DNA from: JBHFEI01 sp041928815
Lineage (GTDB): Bacteria; Pseudomonadota; Alphaproteobacteria; Rhizobiales; Rhizobiaceae
Direction of reading: 5' to 3'
Length of the DNA: 64,000 nt
Assembly (NCBI RefSeq): GCF_041928815.1
Contig: NZ_JBHFEI010000002.1
Location: forward strand, 310,001-374,000
The notes below the pieces were generated by a model. That model saw only the letters and a program-made list of their open reading frames with translations, was not told the origin of the DNA and did not search any database. Positions 16,267 to 24,835 of this stretch are shown here, piece by piece (the first letter of the stretch is position 1; each line of letters starts with the position of its first letter). Both the position numbers and the translations under genes were made by a program.

Positions 16267-16322
16267 AAATTTTAAAACGAGCGGTTCCGCCGCCAAGACA
16301 TCCAGCACGTCCGGGAGGAAAC

Positions 16323-17345
16323 GTGGCGCAGAAGATCAAGCTTTCGACCATCGCCGAAACGCTCGGCGTCTCGACGGCCACCGTTTCGCTGGCGCTGCGC
16401 GACAGCCCGCTCGTCGCCGCCGTCACCCGCGACAAGATCAAGGAACAGGCCCGCGCGCTCGGCTATATCTACAACCGCCGCGCCGCCAGCCTGCGCACCT
16501 CGCGCTCCGGCATCATCGGCGTCGTCGTCCACGACATCATGAACCCGTTCTACGGCGAGATCCTGAAAGCGATCGAAGCCGAACTCGACCGCGACCGCCA
16601 GACCTTCATCCTCTCCAACCATTACGATTCGGTGGAAAAGCAGCGCGCCTTCATCGAGACGCTGCTGCAGCTCGGCGGCGACGGCGTGATCATGTCGCCG
16701 GCGATCGGCACGCCGCCGGAGGACATCCGGCTCGCCGAGGACAACGGCATCCCGGCGATCCTGATCGCGCGCTCGATCGACGGCATGGACGTGCCGACCT
16801 TCCGCGGCGACGACGCCTACGGCATCTCGCTCGCCACCAACCACCTGATCAGCCTCGGCCATCGCTGCATCGCCATGGTCGGCGGGACGGACCAGACCTC
16901 GACCGGCCGCGACCGCTACCAGGGCTATGTCAATGCGCTGCGCAAGGCCAATATCGACGTGGACCCGGAGCTGCGCATCCCCGGGCCCCGCTCGAAGCAG
17001 GGCGGGTTCGAGGCGGCCGTCCATCTCCTGTCGCTGCCGCAGAAGCCGACGGCGGTCGTCTGCTGGAACGACCTCGTCGCCATCGGCATGATGAACGGCA
17101 TCGCGCGGGCCGGGCTGGTTCCGGGGCGCGACGTCTCGGTCACCGGCTATGACGACCTCGAGGAGGCCTCGATCGCGACGCCGGCGCTGACGACGGTCTG
17201 GAACGGGCAGGCCGAGGTCGGGCGCTCCGCCGCCCGCGCGCTGCTCGACAAGCTGAGCGGCAGCCACGAGCCGGACGGCATCCACCTGATCAAGCCGGAG
17301 ATGCGCATCCGCCAATCGACAGGACCGCTGCGCACCGGCCATTGA
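16323..17345 (+). CDS. LacI family transcriptional regulator
   Basis: 340 aa. N-terminal LacI helix-turn-helix and hinge (KLSTIAETLGVSTATVSLALRDSPLV ... NRRAASLRTSRS), followed by the periplasmic-binding-like sugar domain (GIIGVVVHDIMNPFY, VVCWNDLVAIGMMNGI, VTGYDDLEEASIATPALTTV). Start is GTG at 16323 with GGAGGAA right in front; the longer frame from 16173 would overlap the MarR gene and the operator. It is followed after 50 bp by a 2-hydroxyacid dehydrogenase gene in the same direction, a likely shared transcript. The inducer is probably a sugar or sugar acid. Confidence 0.93.
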   Translation: MAQKIKLSTIAETLGVSTATVSLALRDSPLVAAVTRDKIKEQARALGYIYNRRAASLRTSRSGIIGVVVHDIMNPFYGEILKAIEAELDRDRQTFILSNHYDSVEKQRAFIETLLQLGGDGVIMSPAIGTPPEDIRLAEDNGIPAILIARSIDGMDVPTFRGDDAYGISLATNHLISLGHRCIAMVGGTDQTSTGRDRYQGYVNALRKANIDVDPELRIPGPRSKQGGFEAAVHLLSLPQKPTAVVCWNDLVAIGMMNGIARAGLVPGRDVSVTGYDDLEEASIATPALTTVWNGQAEVGRSAARALLDKLSGSHEPDGIHLIKPEMRIRQSTGPLRTGH

Positions 17346-17395
17346 CCCGCCCGCCGGGCCGGGAGCCCCCACCGCTTTTCGAGGACTGATTCCGA

Positions 17396-18370
17396 ATGAC
17401 CGACGCACGCCCGCCCATCCTGCTTCTCGGCCCGATCAGCCCCCGTGTCGGCGAACGGCTCGCCGCCGCCGGCTTTCCGACGGTCCGGGCCTCTACCGCC
17501 GATCCGGCGCTGCTTCCGGCCGAAGCGGCGTCCGTCCGCGGCGTCGCCGTGCACGGCGCGGCACCCGCCCGCCTGATGCAGGCGCTTCCGCAGCTGGAAA
17601 TCGTCGCGAGCTTCGGCGTCGGCTACGACGCGGTCGATGCCGGACATGCGGCGAAGAGCGGCATCGTCGTCACCCACACGCCCGACGTCCTCAACGAGGA
17701 GGTCGCCGACACCGCGATCGCGCTGCTCCTCAACACGCTGCGGGAACTGCCGCAGGCGGAGACCTGGCTGCGGGCCGGGCGCTGGGCGAAGGAGGGTCCC
17801 TACCGCCTTTCGCCGCTGACGCTGCGGGGCCGAACGGTCGGGCTCTACGGTCTCGGGCGCATCGGCATGGCGATCGCCCGTCGCCTGGAGGCCTTCGGCG
17901 TCGGCATCGAATACCACACCCGAAGCGTCCGCGCCGGCGTTCCCTGGCGCCATCATCCGACGCTTCTGTCGCTCGCCCGTTCCGTCGACACGCTGGTCGT
18001 GATCGTGCCCGGCACGGCCGAGACGCGCCATTCCGTCGATGCGGAGGTTCTGGAGGCGCTCGGCGCCACCGGTGTCCTTGTCAATGTCGGCCGCGGGTCG
18101 ACCGTCGACGAGGCCGCCCTGATCGATGCCCTGTCGCGCGGAGTGATCGCCGGCGCGGGGCTCGATGTCTTCGATGACGAGCCGCGCGTGCCCGAGGCGC
18201 TCATCGCGCTGCCGAACGTGTCGCTGCTTCCCCATGTCGGCTCCGCATCGGTCGCGACGCGCGCGGCGATGGCCGATCTCGTCGCCGACAATCTCGTCGC
18301 CTGGTTCGACAGGGGCCATGCGCTGACCCCCGTGCCTGAAACGCCGTTTGCGCGCAAAGCCGCCGGTTGA
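17396..18370 (+). CDS. D-isomer-specific 2-hydroxyacid dehydrogenase (glyoxylate/hydroxypyruvate reductase-like)
   Basis: 324 aa. The nucleotide-binding motif is GLYGLGRIGMAIA (GxGxxG, near residues 147-159). The catalytic Arg is in VNVGRGSTVDE, the Glu in DVFDDEPRVP and the His in LLPHVGSAS. Size and the short linker favour the hydroxypyruvate/glyoxylate reductase subgroup over lactate or phosphoglycerate dehydrogenase. Probably co-transcribed with the LacI regulator upstream, which fits a role in sugar-acid breakdown. It converges on the amidotransferase-type gene with a 9-bp gap. Confidence 0.88.
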   Translation: MTDARPPILLLGPISPRVGERLAAAGFPTVRASTADPALLPAEAASVRGVAVHGAAPARLMQALPQLEIVASFGVGYDAVDAGHAAKSGIVVTHTPDVLNEEVADTAIALLLNTLRELPQAETWLRAGRWAKEGPYRLSPLTLRGRTVGLYGLGRIGMAIARRLEAFGVGIEYHTRSVRAGVPWRHHPTLLSLARSVDTLVVIVPGTAETRHSVDAEVLEALGATGVLVNVGRGSTVDEAALIDALSRGVIAGAGLDVFDDEPRVPEALIALPNVSLLPHVGSASVATRAAMADLVADNLVAWFDRGHALTPVPETPFARKAAG

Positions 18371-18379
18371 AGGCGTTCC

Positions 18380-19132
18380 TCAGCCGCGCGTGGCCGCATA
18401 GGCCCGCACGGCGTCGCCGAAGGCGGTGAAGAGAGCGGCGGACGGGCCGTCGCTCGTCGCCCAGTATTCGGGATGCCACTGCACGCCGACGGCGAAGTTC
18501 TTTGCGCCGATCACCGAGACCGCTTCGACGGTGCCGTCCTCGGCGACGGCCTCGACGGCAAGGCGCGGCGCCACCGCCGAGATCGCCTGGCGATGCAGCG
18601 AATTGACCTCGATCTCGGCGGTGCCGACGACGGAGGCCAGGCAGCTCCCCTGCCGGACGGCGACCTTCTGGCGGATCGCATAGGCGACGTCGAGGTCGGG
18701 CACGTCGGGCTTCCGGTGGTCCCAGATCCCCGGCATGTCCTGGATCTCGCTCGCAAGCGTGCCGCCGAGCGCGACGTTCAGTTCCTGGATGCCGCGGCAG
18801 ATCGCAAGCAGCGGCAGGCCGATCTCGATCGCGCGCCGGATCATCGGCAGGCTGGTCGCGTCCCGGCCGGGATCGAAGGGGCCATCCTCCTCGCGCGCCT
18901 CGCGGCCGTAGAGCGAGGGGTGGACGTTCGAGCGCGCGCCGCTGACCAGCAGTCCGTCCACCCGGCCGAGAAGGGCGTCGATATCGTTGCCGGTCTCGAG
19001 CGCCGGCACCATCAGCGCCATGACGCCGGATCCTTCGACGGCGGCGCGGACATATTGATGGGCGACCATGTGCCAGACGTTTCCGTCGAAGGATCGGAAA
19101 TCGGCGGGAATGGCGACGATCGGTTTCGGCAT
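18380..19132 (-). CDS. gamma-glutamyl-gamma-aminobutyrate hydrolase family protein (peptidase C26)
   Basis: 250 aa class I glutamine amidotransferase fold of the PuuD type. The nucleophile is Cys112 in LLAICRGIQELNVALGG, and the His/Glu of the triad are in VGVQWHPEYW. The early YVRAAVEGSG and VDGLLVSGARSNVHP segments are typical of PuuD. PuuD removes glutamate from gamma-glutamyl-GABA in putrescine degradation, but no other puu gene is near. A related glutamine amidotransferase function is possible. It is divergent from the GGDEF/EAL gene across 441 bp. Confidence 0.85.
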   Translation of the reverse strand: MPKPIVAIPADFRSFDGNVWHMVAHQYVRAAVEGSGVMALMVPALETGNDIDALLGRVDGLLVSGARSNVHPSLYGREAREEDGPFDPGRDATSLPMIRRAIEIGLPLLAICRGIQELNVALGGTLASEIQDMPGIWDHRKPDVPDLDVAYAIRQKVAVRQGSCLASVVGTAEIEVNSLHRQAISAVAPRLAVEAVAEDGTVEAVSVIGAKNFAVGVQWHPEYWATSDGPSAALFTAFGDAVRAYAATRG

Positions 19133-19573
19133 GGTGCGGGCTCCGGCAAGGCGGCCGTCCTCGGCCGCATCCTGTCAATGCGTCGGGAGGTGCGGGGAAG
19201 TCAACCATCCGTGTCGGGCACGGAGCGGCGCCTCCGTTGGTCGCCTGCGCAAGCGGCGCGGCAGCGTCCCGCCGGCCACCGCGCAAACCTTTGAAATTTC
19301 TCACGCTCCTCTTAAGCCGGCGATAACTATGCTGCCGGTTTGATGATGATGCCGACGCTTTTTGGGTCCCCGCGAGGCGCCGGCCAAATAACCCTTTGGT
19401 TGCAGCGGTGCCTCGCTTCGTGCTAGATTGGCCGTCTGTCGGTTGAATCTTGCTCAATTGTCCGGTTTTTCTGGCGTTCTCCCGCGGCGGCTGCGTGATT
19501 CTTGGAGGATATGCCTGACATCCTTCGTTAAATCATCGCCGATAACAATCCGGGAAACCGGAGCGGAGAGCTC
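19133..19573. other. 441-bp divergent intergenic region
   Basis: No gene is supported. It must hold the promoters of the peptidase C26 gene (left) and the GGDEF/EAL gene (right). An ATG at 19511 opens only six codons (MPDILR) with GGAGG just two bases before it, too close for a normal ribosome site. The right-hand 250 bp are less GC-rich than the genes. Confidence 0.6.
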
Positions 19574-21883
19574 ATGACGCCTTATGACAGGAGAGCGCTG
19601 CCGACGGATGTCTATCTGTCGTTCGTCAGCTCTCTGTTTCAGCATCGCCAGACACTCGTGATCGGCATGGTCTCCCATGTCGTGACGATGCTGCTCGTCT
19701 TCTCGAAGACGTCCGACGTGTTCTACCTGTTCGCCGCCGCCGCCGTATTCGTCATCTGGGTCTTCCGCGCTTTCGGCATGCACCGCTTCGATGCCGTCGA
19801 TCACGCGGGCCTCGGGCCGGCCGCCATTCATCGCTGGGAGATGCACTACAATTTCGGCGCGGCGATGGTCACCTTCACGCTCGGCGCCGCCTGCGGCTAC
19901 AGCATCCTTGTCAGCCGCGACGCCTTCGCCGAGCTTGCCTGCATCTCGGTGACGCTCGGCACGATGGTCTCGGTGGTCGGGCGCAACTACGGATCCCCGA
20001 GCGCGGTCCAGCTCCTCACCTACACGGCCTGCGGCCCGATCGTGATCGGCCTTCTCGCGCTCTTCGATGTCTACATGGCGCTGCTCGCGCTCCTGATGGT
20101 GCCCTACATCATCACCATCGGCACCATGGCGACGGGCGTGCGCGAGTTCCTCTACAAGAACGTGCTCGCCGCGCGCGAGATCTCCACCATCGCCGGCCGG
20201 TTCGACACCGCGCTCAACACGATGACGCACGGGCTTTTCCTGCTCGACGAGGACAACCGCATCCTCGTCGCCAACCGCAAGGCCTGCGAGTTGCTCAATC
20301 TCGGCGACGAGGCGCGCTGGAAGGACAGCCATCTCGACGTCGTGCTGCGCTACGGCGTGCGGCACAGCTTCCTCGAGCACGAGCAGGCCTCGAACGTGCT
20401 GCGGCAGCTCGACCTGCTGATCCGCGGGCAGCAGTCGCGCGCGCTGGTGCCGATGTCGGACGACCTCTTCCTCGAATTCTCCGCCAGCCGGCGGGAGGGG
20501 GGCGGCATCGTGCTGATCTTCGAGGACGTGACGGCGCGCATCCAGGCGGAACGCAAGATTCTGCAGATGGTGCGCTTCGACACGCTGACGGGCCTGCCCA
20601 ACCGCGACTATTTCACCGAGCTCGTGCAAGGCGCGCTCCTGGAGCGGCGCAAGGACGGGCAGGTCGGCTTCATGGTGCTCGACATCGTCGAGTTCAAGCA
20701 TGTCAACGACATGCGCGGCCATGTGGTCGGTGACAGCCTGATCGCCGAGGTCGCCGCGCGCATCCGCGCGCTTTCCGCCGGCAAGGCGATCGCCGCGCGG
20801 CTGATGGGCGACGAATTCGTTCTCTTCTTCCCGAACGAGGGCAATCGCCGCGATCTGGAGCAGCGCATGCGCGCCCTGCATGCGCAGCTTCGCGGCAGCT
20901 ATGCCGCCGGCGGCTTCACCTTCGACGTGGCGCTGAGCGCCGGCTACGTGATCTCCTCGAGCGCCCAGTTCCGGCTCGAGGACCAGCAGATCAAGGCCGA
21001 TCTCGCCCTCTTCGAGACGAAGAGCCGCGCCAAGGGTGGCTGCACCGCCTTCGAGGCGCGCATGGACGCCGACTATCTCGATCGCCAGAAACTGAAGGCG
21101 GAGCTGCGCCATGCGGTGCAGGAGGGGCAGCTGTCGGTCGCCTACCAGCCGATGTTCACGCCGGACGGGGCGCGGATCGAATGCTGCGAGGCGCTGTCGC
21201 GCTGGGTCCATCCGGAGCGCGGGCCCGTCGCGCCGGATGTCTTCATCCGCCTGGCGGAAGAGCTCGGCATCGTCTCGGACATCACCCGTTTCATGATCCG
21301 CCAGGCCTGCCGCGATGCCCTCGACTGGCCGGAGCATATCCATGTCTCGGTCAATCTCTCCGTGCTCGACCTGCGCAACACCGGCTTTGCCGCGATGGTG
21401 GCCGGCATCCTCACCGAGACCGGGATGCACCCCTCGCGCCTGCATCTCGAGGTGACCGAAAGCTGCCTGATGGAAGATGCGGCCAAGGTGCAGGTGATCC
21501 TCCAGGAATTGCGCGCCCGCGGTATCACCATCGCCATCGACGATTTCGGCACCGGCTATTCCAGCCTCAGCTATCTCGACCAGCTGCCGCTCGACGTGAT
21601 CAAGATCGACCGCGCCTTTGTGCGCAATATCGGCGAGGATGCGCGCCGCTTCAGCCTCCTGCGCGGCACGGTGAATCTCTCGCGCGAACTCGGCCTGAAG
21701 ATCGTGATCGAGGGCGTCGAGACCGCTGACCAGCTCGACCTGATCAACCGTCACAACTGTGCCGATCTCGTTCAGGGCTATGTCTTCGCCGCGCCGATGT
21801 CGGCGTCGATGATCGCGGCACGTTCCGCGACGACGGCACGCCGCGCCGCCCAGCCCGTGCGCCTCGCCGGCGCCGCTCTCTGA
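19574..21883 (+). CDS. membrane PAS-GGDEF-EAL protein with degenerate GGDEF
   Basis: 769 aa. The N-terminal 200 residues hold about five hydrophobic helices, then a PAS-like domain (FDTALNTMTHGLFLLDEDNRILVANRKACELLNL, about 215-320), a GGDEF domain (DTLTGLPNRDYF) and an EAL domain. The GGDEF signature reads MGDEF (residues 411-415), so cyclase activity is doubtful. The EAL side is intact: CEALSRW (Glu539), NLSVLDLR, EVTESCL, IDDFGTGYSS, IKIDRAFV and EGVET, predicting a c-di-GMP phosphodiesterase that may use the GGDEF as a GTP sensor. CGGAGAG lies a few bases before the ATG. It is upstream of the N-acyl amino acid synthase-like gene. Confidence 0.92.
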   Translation: MTPYDRRALPTDVYLSFVSSLFQHRQTLVIGMVSHVVTMLLVFSKTSDVFYLFAAAAVFVIWVFRAFGMHRFDAVDHAGLGPAAIHRWEMHYNFGAAMVTFTLGAACGYSILVSRDAFAELACISVTLGTMVSVVGRNYGSPSAVQLLTYTACGPIVIGLLALFDVYMALLALLMVPYIITIGTMATGVREFLYKNVLAAREISTIAGRFDTALNTMTHGLFLLDEDNRILVANRKACELLNLGDEARWKDSHLDVVLRYGVRHSFLEHEQASNVLRQLDLLIRGQQSRALVPMSDDLFLEFSASRREGGGIVLIFEDVTARIQAERKILQMVRFDTLTGLPNRDYFTELVQGALLERRKDGQVGFMVLDIVEFKHVNDMRGHVVGDSLIAEVAARIRALSAGKAIAARLMGDEFVLFFPNEGNRRDLEQRMRALHAQLRGSYAAGGFTFDVALSAGYVISSSAQFRLEDQQIKADLALFETKSRAKGGCTAFEARMDADYLDRQKLKAELRHAVQEGQLSVAYQPMFTPDGARIECCEALSRWVHPERGPVAPDVFIRLAEELGIVSDITRFMIRQACRDALDWPEHIHVSVNLSVLDLRNTGFAAMVAGILTETGMHPSRLHLEVTESCLMEDAAKVQVILQELRARGITIAIDDFGTGYSSLSYLDQLPLDVIKIDRAFVRNIGEDARRFSLLRGTVNLSRELGLKIVIEGVETADQLDLINRHNCADLVQGYVFAAPMSASMIAARSATTARRAAQPVRLAGAAL

Positions 21884-21977
21884 TCGCTCCGCTCCGTCCT
21901 GCCCGAATGTTCGGCCGGCTGCCTATTTCCTGTGCGTAATGTTATCGTTAACCATGTTTATTCATATATTGTTAACC

Positions 21978-22057
21978 TTAACAAAAGGTTTAATCGACTG
22001 AAAATCGACTAAAACTTTAAAATAAGACGTCGCTTCCTTAGGTTAATTTTGAGTTAA
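21978..22057 (+). promoter_or_regulatory. CtrA box and 11-bp tandem repeat in the promoter of the N-acyl amino acid synthase-like gene
   Basis: TTAA-N7-TTAA (22043-22057), the established alphaproteobacterial CtrA binding pattern, is perfect here and ends 17 nt before the ATG at 22075. A second, one-mismatch match lies at 21978-21992. Between them are two tandem 11-mers, AATCGACTGAA and AATCGACTAAA (21992-22013), a one-helical-turn period. The whole 21940-22060 stretch is strikingly AT-rich against its surroundings. Position so close to the start would suit repression or an internal promoter. Confidence 0.55.
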
Positions 22058-22074
22058 TCTATGGGAATGCCGCT

Positions 22075-22869
22075 ATGAAGCGCGATGCCGATCGTCCGAA
22101 TCCTTTTTCCGAACGCCTTCTCGAAATTCTGGATCACGTCGAATACCGCAGGGTCGAGACGAGCGAGGACATGGAGGATGTCGCGCGCATCCGTTTCAAG
22201 GCCTACCAGATGGCGGATATCCTGCCGCTCAAGGGTTCGATGCTGATCGACGAGGTCGATTTCGACAGCCATGCCTATGTCTTCGGCATCTACTACGACG
22301 AGCGGCTGATCAGCACCGTGCGGGTGCATCATGTCACGCCCGAGCATCGCGTCAGTTCCTCGGCCTCGGTTTTCGGCCGCGAGATCGACGCCTTTCTCGA
22401 CGCCGGCATGTCGCTGATCGATCCGGTGCGGCTTGCGGCCGATCCCGAAGTGCTGCGCGACATGCCGGCGATCCCCTATCTGACGCTGCGCGTCGCGACG
22501 ATGGCGTCGGAGCATTTCGATGTCGACCGCTGCCTGTCGCTGGTCAAGCCGCAGCACGCCGCCTTCTACAAGCGCGTCTTCGACGCCGATACGATCGTCA
22601 CGCCGCAGAAGAATTGCGGCAGCTACAAGATCGACCTGACGCTGCTCGCCGCGCGCGTGCGCGACATCCGGTCCTGGCTCTACCGCCGCTTTCCCTTCTT
22701 CGATTCGGAGCCCTACGAGCGCCGCCTGATGTTCGGCGGCCCGAAAGAACTTCCGTTCACGCCGCTGACCGTCCGCCCGACGGCCCGGCGCGCCCATGGC
22801 GCGCAGATGCGCCTTGCTCCGGCGGCACGGGTGGATGCGCGCCTGCCGCGCGGCGGCGTGCGCCCCTGA
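22075..22869 (+). CDS. N-acyl amino acid synthase-like (FeeM-type) GNAT-fold protein
   Basis: 264 aa. FeeM-type enzymes join a fatty acyl chain from acyl carrier protein to an amino acid and share a fold with acyl-homoserine lactone synthases. Visible family features are RIRFKAYQMADI near residues 43-54, a strand ISTVRVHHV, DPVRLAADPE, the conserved LTLRVATMASEHF and KPQHAAFYKRVF. The C-terminal 40 residues are Arg/Pro-rich and probably disordered. No luxR-type regulator is nearby. It is a single gene with a CtrA box in front. The product (a signal or lipid) is unknown. Confidence 0.8.
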   Translation: MKRDADRPNPFSERLLEILDHVEYRRVETSEDMEDVARIRFKAYQMADILPLKGSMLIDEVDFDSHAYVFGIYYDERLISTVRVHHVTPEHRVSSSASVFGREIDAFLDAGMSLIDPVRLAADPEVLRDMPAIPYLTLRVATMASEHFDVDRCLSLVKPQHAAFYKRVFDADTIVTPQKNCGSYKIDLTLLAARVRDIRSWLYRRFPFFDSEPYERRLMFGGPKELPFTPLTVRPTARRAHGAQMRLAPAARVDARLPRGGVRP

Positions 22870-22881
22870 CCGGCCGTTCGC

Positions 22882-22912
22882 CGCAGCCCGGTCGTCTCGG
22901 CCGCGGGCTGCG
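22882..22912 (+). terminator. hairpin after the N-acyl amino acid synthase-like gene
   Basis: CGCAGCCCG (22882-22890) pairs with CGGGCTGCG (22904-22912) around a 13-nt loop, starting 13 nt after the stop. No T-tract follows, so this is a weak candidate. Confidence 0.45.
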
Positions 22913-23042
22913 TCAACCTTGCCGCCCGGCCCTGACGGTTTCCGTTGCGCGGCACCGCCGCATTGTGTAATTCCTTCACGAGGGCAGGCGCGGCACCGAA
23001 GCGGGTGCCGCCACGCTAGAGCATGGCTGAGAGAGGACGATC

Positions 23043-23267
23043 ATGGCTGAGCATCATTCTGGACCGGTTGAGATGGGCGCGCCGATGGATTATGCCGAGC
23101 ATGAGAAGACCTACACCCTGTTCCTCGCCGGCGCGAAATACGGAACGATCTTCTGTGTCGCGCTCTTGCTGGCGATGGCCGCCTATTTCTTCACCGGCAT
23201 CGGCGCGCTCGCCTCGATCCTGCTTTTCGTCATCCTGAACGTCGCCGGCGCCATTCTGCTGCGCTGA
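23043..23267 (+). CDS. aa3-type cytochrome c oxidase subunit IV
   Basis: 74 aa. A short, acidic cytoplasmic N-terminus (GAPMDYAEHEKTYTLFLAGAKYG) leads into two hydrophobic helices (about residues 32-50 and 54-73). The MDYxEHExTY motif marks the small alphaproteobacterial aa3 oxidase subunit IV family, a single or double-helix accessory subunit whose absence is usually tolerated. GAGGACGATC precedes the ATG. The main cox genes are not in the window. A copy of the first nine bases of the gene (ATGGCTGAG) lies 20 bp upstream in another frame. Confidence 0.85.
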   Translation: MAEHHSGPVEMGAPMDYAEHEKTYTLFLAGAKYGTIFCVALLLAMAAYFFTGIGALASILLFVILNVAGAILLR

Positions 23268-23276
23268 CGACGGGAC

Positions 23277-23355
23277 CGCGCGTCCGGCACGGACGCGCGA
23301 CAGTCACTCGTGACGGATCTGTGGTCCCTGCGCCATCGGTTGCGCAGGGTTTTTT
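23277..23355 (+). terminator. hairpin plus rho-independent terminator after oxidase subunit IV
   Basis: A first 10-bp stem (23277-23286 with 23290-23299, loop GCA) is followed by a textbook terminator: CCCTGCGC (23326-23333), an 8-nt loop, GCGCAGGG (23342-23349), then six T. The second alone would suffice. The rest of the gap to the next stop at 23606 shows no gene. Confidence 0.88.
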
Positions 23356-23605
23356 CGCGATAGCGCCGTTTTCCCGAGCCTGCGTTTCCACGACATGATC
23401 GCCGTGTTCCTTCGCTTCCCGGCGGGATGCGTCGTCGCAGCGCGGATGATCGACCTGCGCGACACCCCCGGATGACGGAGGTGCGGGCAACGAAGGGATG
23501 ACCACGCCCCCCGACGCCGCCGGCCACTCCCCGCCGGGCTTCCGCGCGTACGCGGCTGCCATCGTCAAGGTGCGAAAGGCGTCCGCACCGACCGGCCGCG
23601 CTGCC

Positions 23606-24493
23606 TCAGGCGCCGGCCTTCACGCGTGCGAGACCGGCAATCGCCGGCTGGTAATTCCGGTCGAGCGACAGGGCATGCGAATAGGAGCGCTGGGCCTTTT
23701 TCAGATCACCGCGCCGCTCGTAGATCAGGCCCTGGTTCGACCAGGATTCGGCGATCTTGTCGTTGAGGCTGATGGCGTTGTTGAAGTCGGCAAACGCGTT
23801 GTCGTCGTCGTTGAGCGCGACATAGGAGATGCCGCGGCCGTTATAGGGCTCGGGCGAGGAGGGGGAGAGCGAGATCGCCTTGGAGAAGTCGTCGATGGCG
23901 CGGTCGTGCTGCTTGCGCGCCTGGTAGATCAGGCCGCGATTGTGATAGGCGCGCGGATCGGCCGTGTCGAGCTGGATCGCCCGGTTGAAATCGTTGAAGG
24001 CGGCGTCGAGCTGGCCAGCCTGGCGGTAGAGGTTGCCGCGGCCGATATAGGCGACGTCGTAGCTCGCATTCAGCTGCAGGGCGGTGTTGTAGTCGGCAAG
24101 CGCCGCCTTCTGGTCGCCGGTGTTGCGGTAGACGAGGCCGCGATTGGCATAGGCCTGGTAGAAGCGCGGATTGAGTTTGATCGCCTGGTCGAAGTCGGCG
24201 AGCGCCCGGCGGAACTCGCCGGCGCGGCCATAGGCGGAGCCGCGAACATTGTAGCCTTCCGGATCGCTCGGATTGGCGGCGATGACGCTGGAGAGCGAGG
24301 CGATGTTCTGCTCCGATCCCTGCGCCCGTTCCACCCGCATCACGTCGTCGGACTTGACCGACTGGCAGCCCGAAAGCGCGAGCGTCGAGACGACGGCGAG
24401 CGCCATGCCGATGGCGGCGATCGGCCGGTCGCGCGTCTCGGACAGGGCCTGGAAGCGGCCGGAGGCCGTGGACTGCAAAGCGCCAGATGTCAC
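23606..24493 (-). CDS. TPR-repeat lipoprotein
   Basis: 295 aa. The start is GTG at 24493 with GAGGGA 6 nt upstream; a longer open frame to 24670 has no such support. An N-terminal helix ends in the lipobox LSGC (Cys43), predicting an outer-membrane or periplasmic lipoprotein. From about residue 65 there are seven tetratricopeptide units, each with the pattern AYxNRGLxYxxxGxxxxAxxDxxxAIxL, as in NlpI-type proteins. TPR proteins act as adaptors; the partner is unknown. The gene is alone. Its 5' region (24494-24771) shows no gene. Confidence 0.88.
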   Translation of the reverse strand: MTSGALQSTASGRFQALSETRDRPIAAIGMALAVVSTLALSGCQSVKSDDVMRVERAQGSEQNIASLSSVIAANPSDPEGYNVRGSAYGRAGEFRRALADFDQAIKLNPRFYQAYANRGLVYRNTGDQKAALADYNTALQLNASYDVAYIGRGNLYRQAGQLDAAFNDFNRAIQLDTADPRAYHNRGLIYQARKQHDRAIDDFSKAISLSPSSPEPYNGRGISYVALNDDDNAFADFNNAISLNDKIAESWSNQGLIYERRGDLKKAQRSYSHALSLDRNYQPAIAGLARVKAGA

Positions 24494-24771
24494 GTGTCGT
24501 CCCTCGATAGAGCGATGTTTCGGACCGGCCGACCGCGATCTTCCGGTTTCATGGGTCAGGCCGGCATTGCCGGACGTGACGTCGTCGGCTTGCGGCAGGA
24601 AGGCCGGCGATCTTCCGGCGACGCCCGGCTGCCCGGGACCGGACCAGCCCGCCGTCTTCACAGCAATCATGCCGCTTCGGCAAATCTGTGGCCGGGAATC
24701 GCAGATGGCCGCCTTGTCGTTCCCGCCATGCCGCCGCGCCGACGGATGATCGGCCAGGGCCGGAACATGAG

Positions 24772-24802
24772 AAAAGGCGGCGGCGAAACCTTCGCCTCCG
24801 CC
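24772..24802 (-). terminator. rho-independent terminator of rpsU
   Basis: On the minus strand a 12-bp stem with one mismatch (24791-24802 with 24776-24787, loop of 3) is followed by TTTTC, starting 34 nt after the rpsU stop. Confidence 0.85.
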
Positions 24803-24835
24803 CGATCTAGGTTGGGTGTCGCGCCGGATCGTCGA

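Noticed and set aside
19511..19531. Six-codon upstream ORF (MPDILR)
   Set aside because: The GGAGG is only two bases before the ATG, too close for initiation, and it is 43 bp from the real start.
19454..21754. 766-codon minus-strand open frame opposite the GGDEF/EAL gene
   Set aside because: The plus-strand gene has all EAL motifs; the antisense translation has no recognisable domain.
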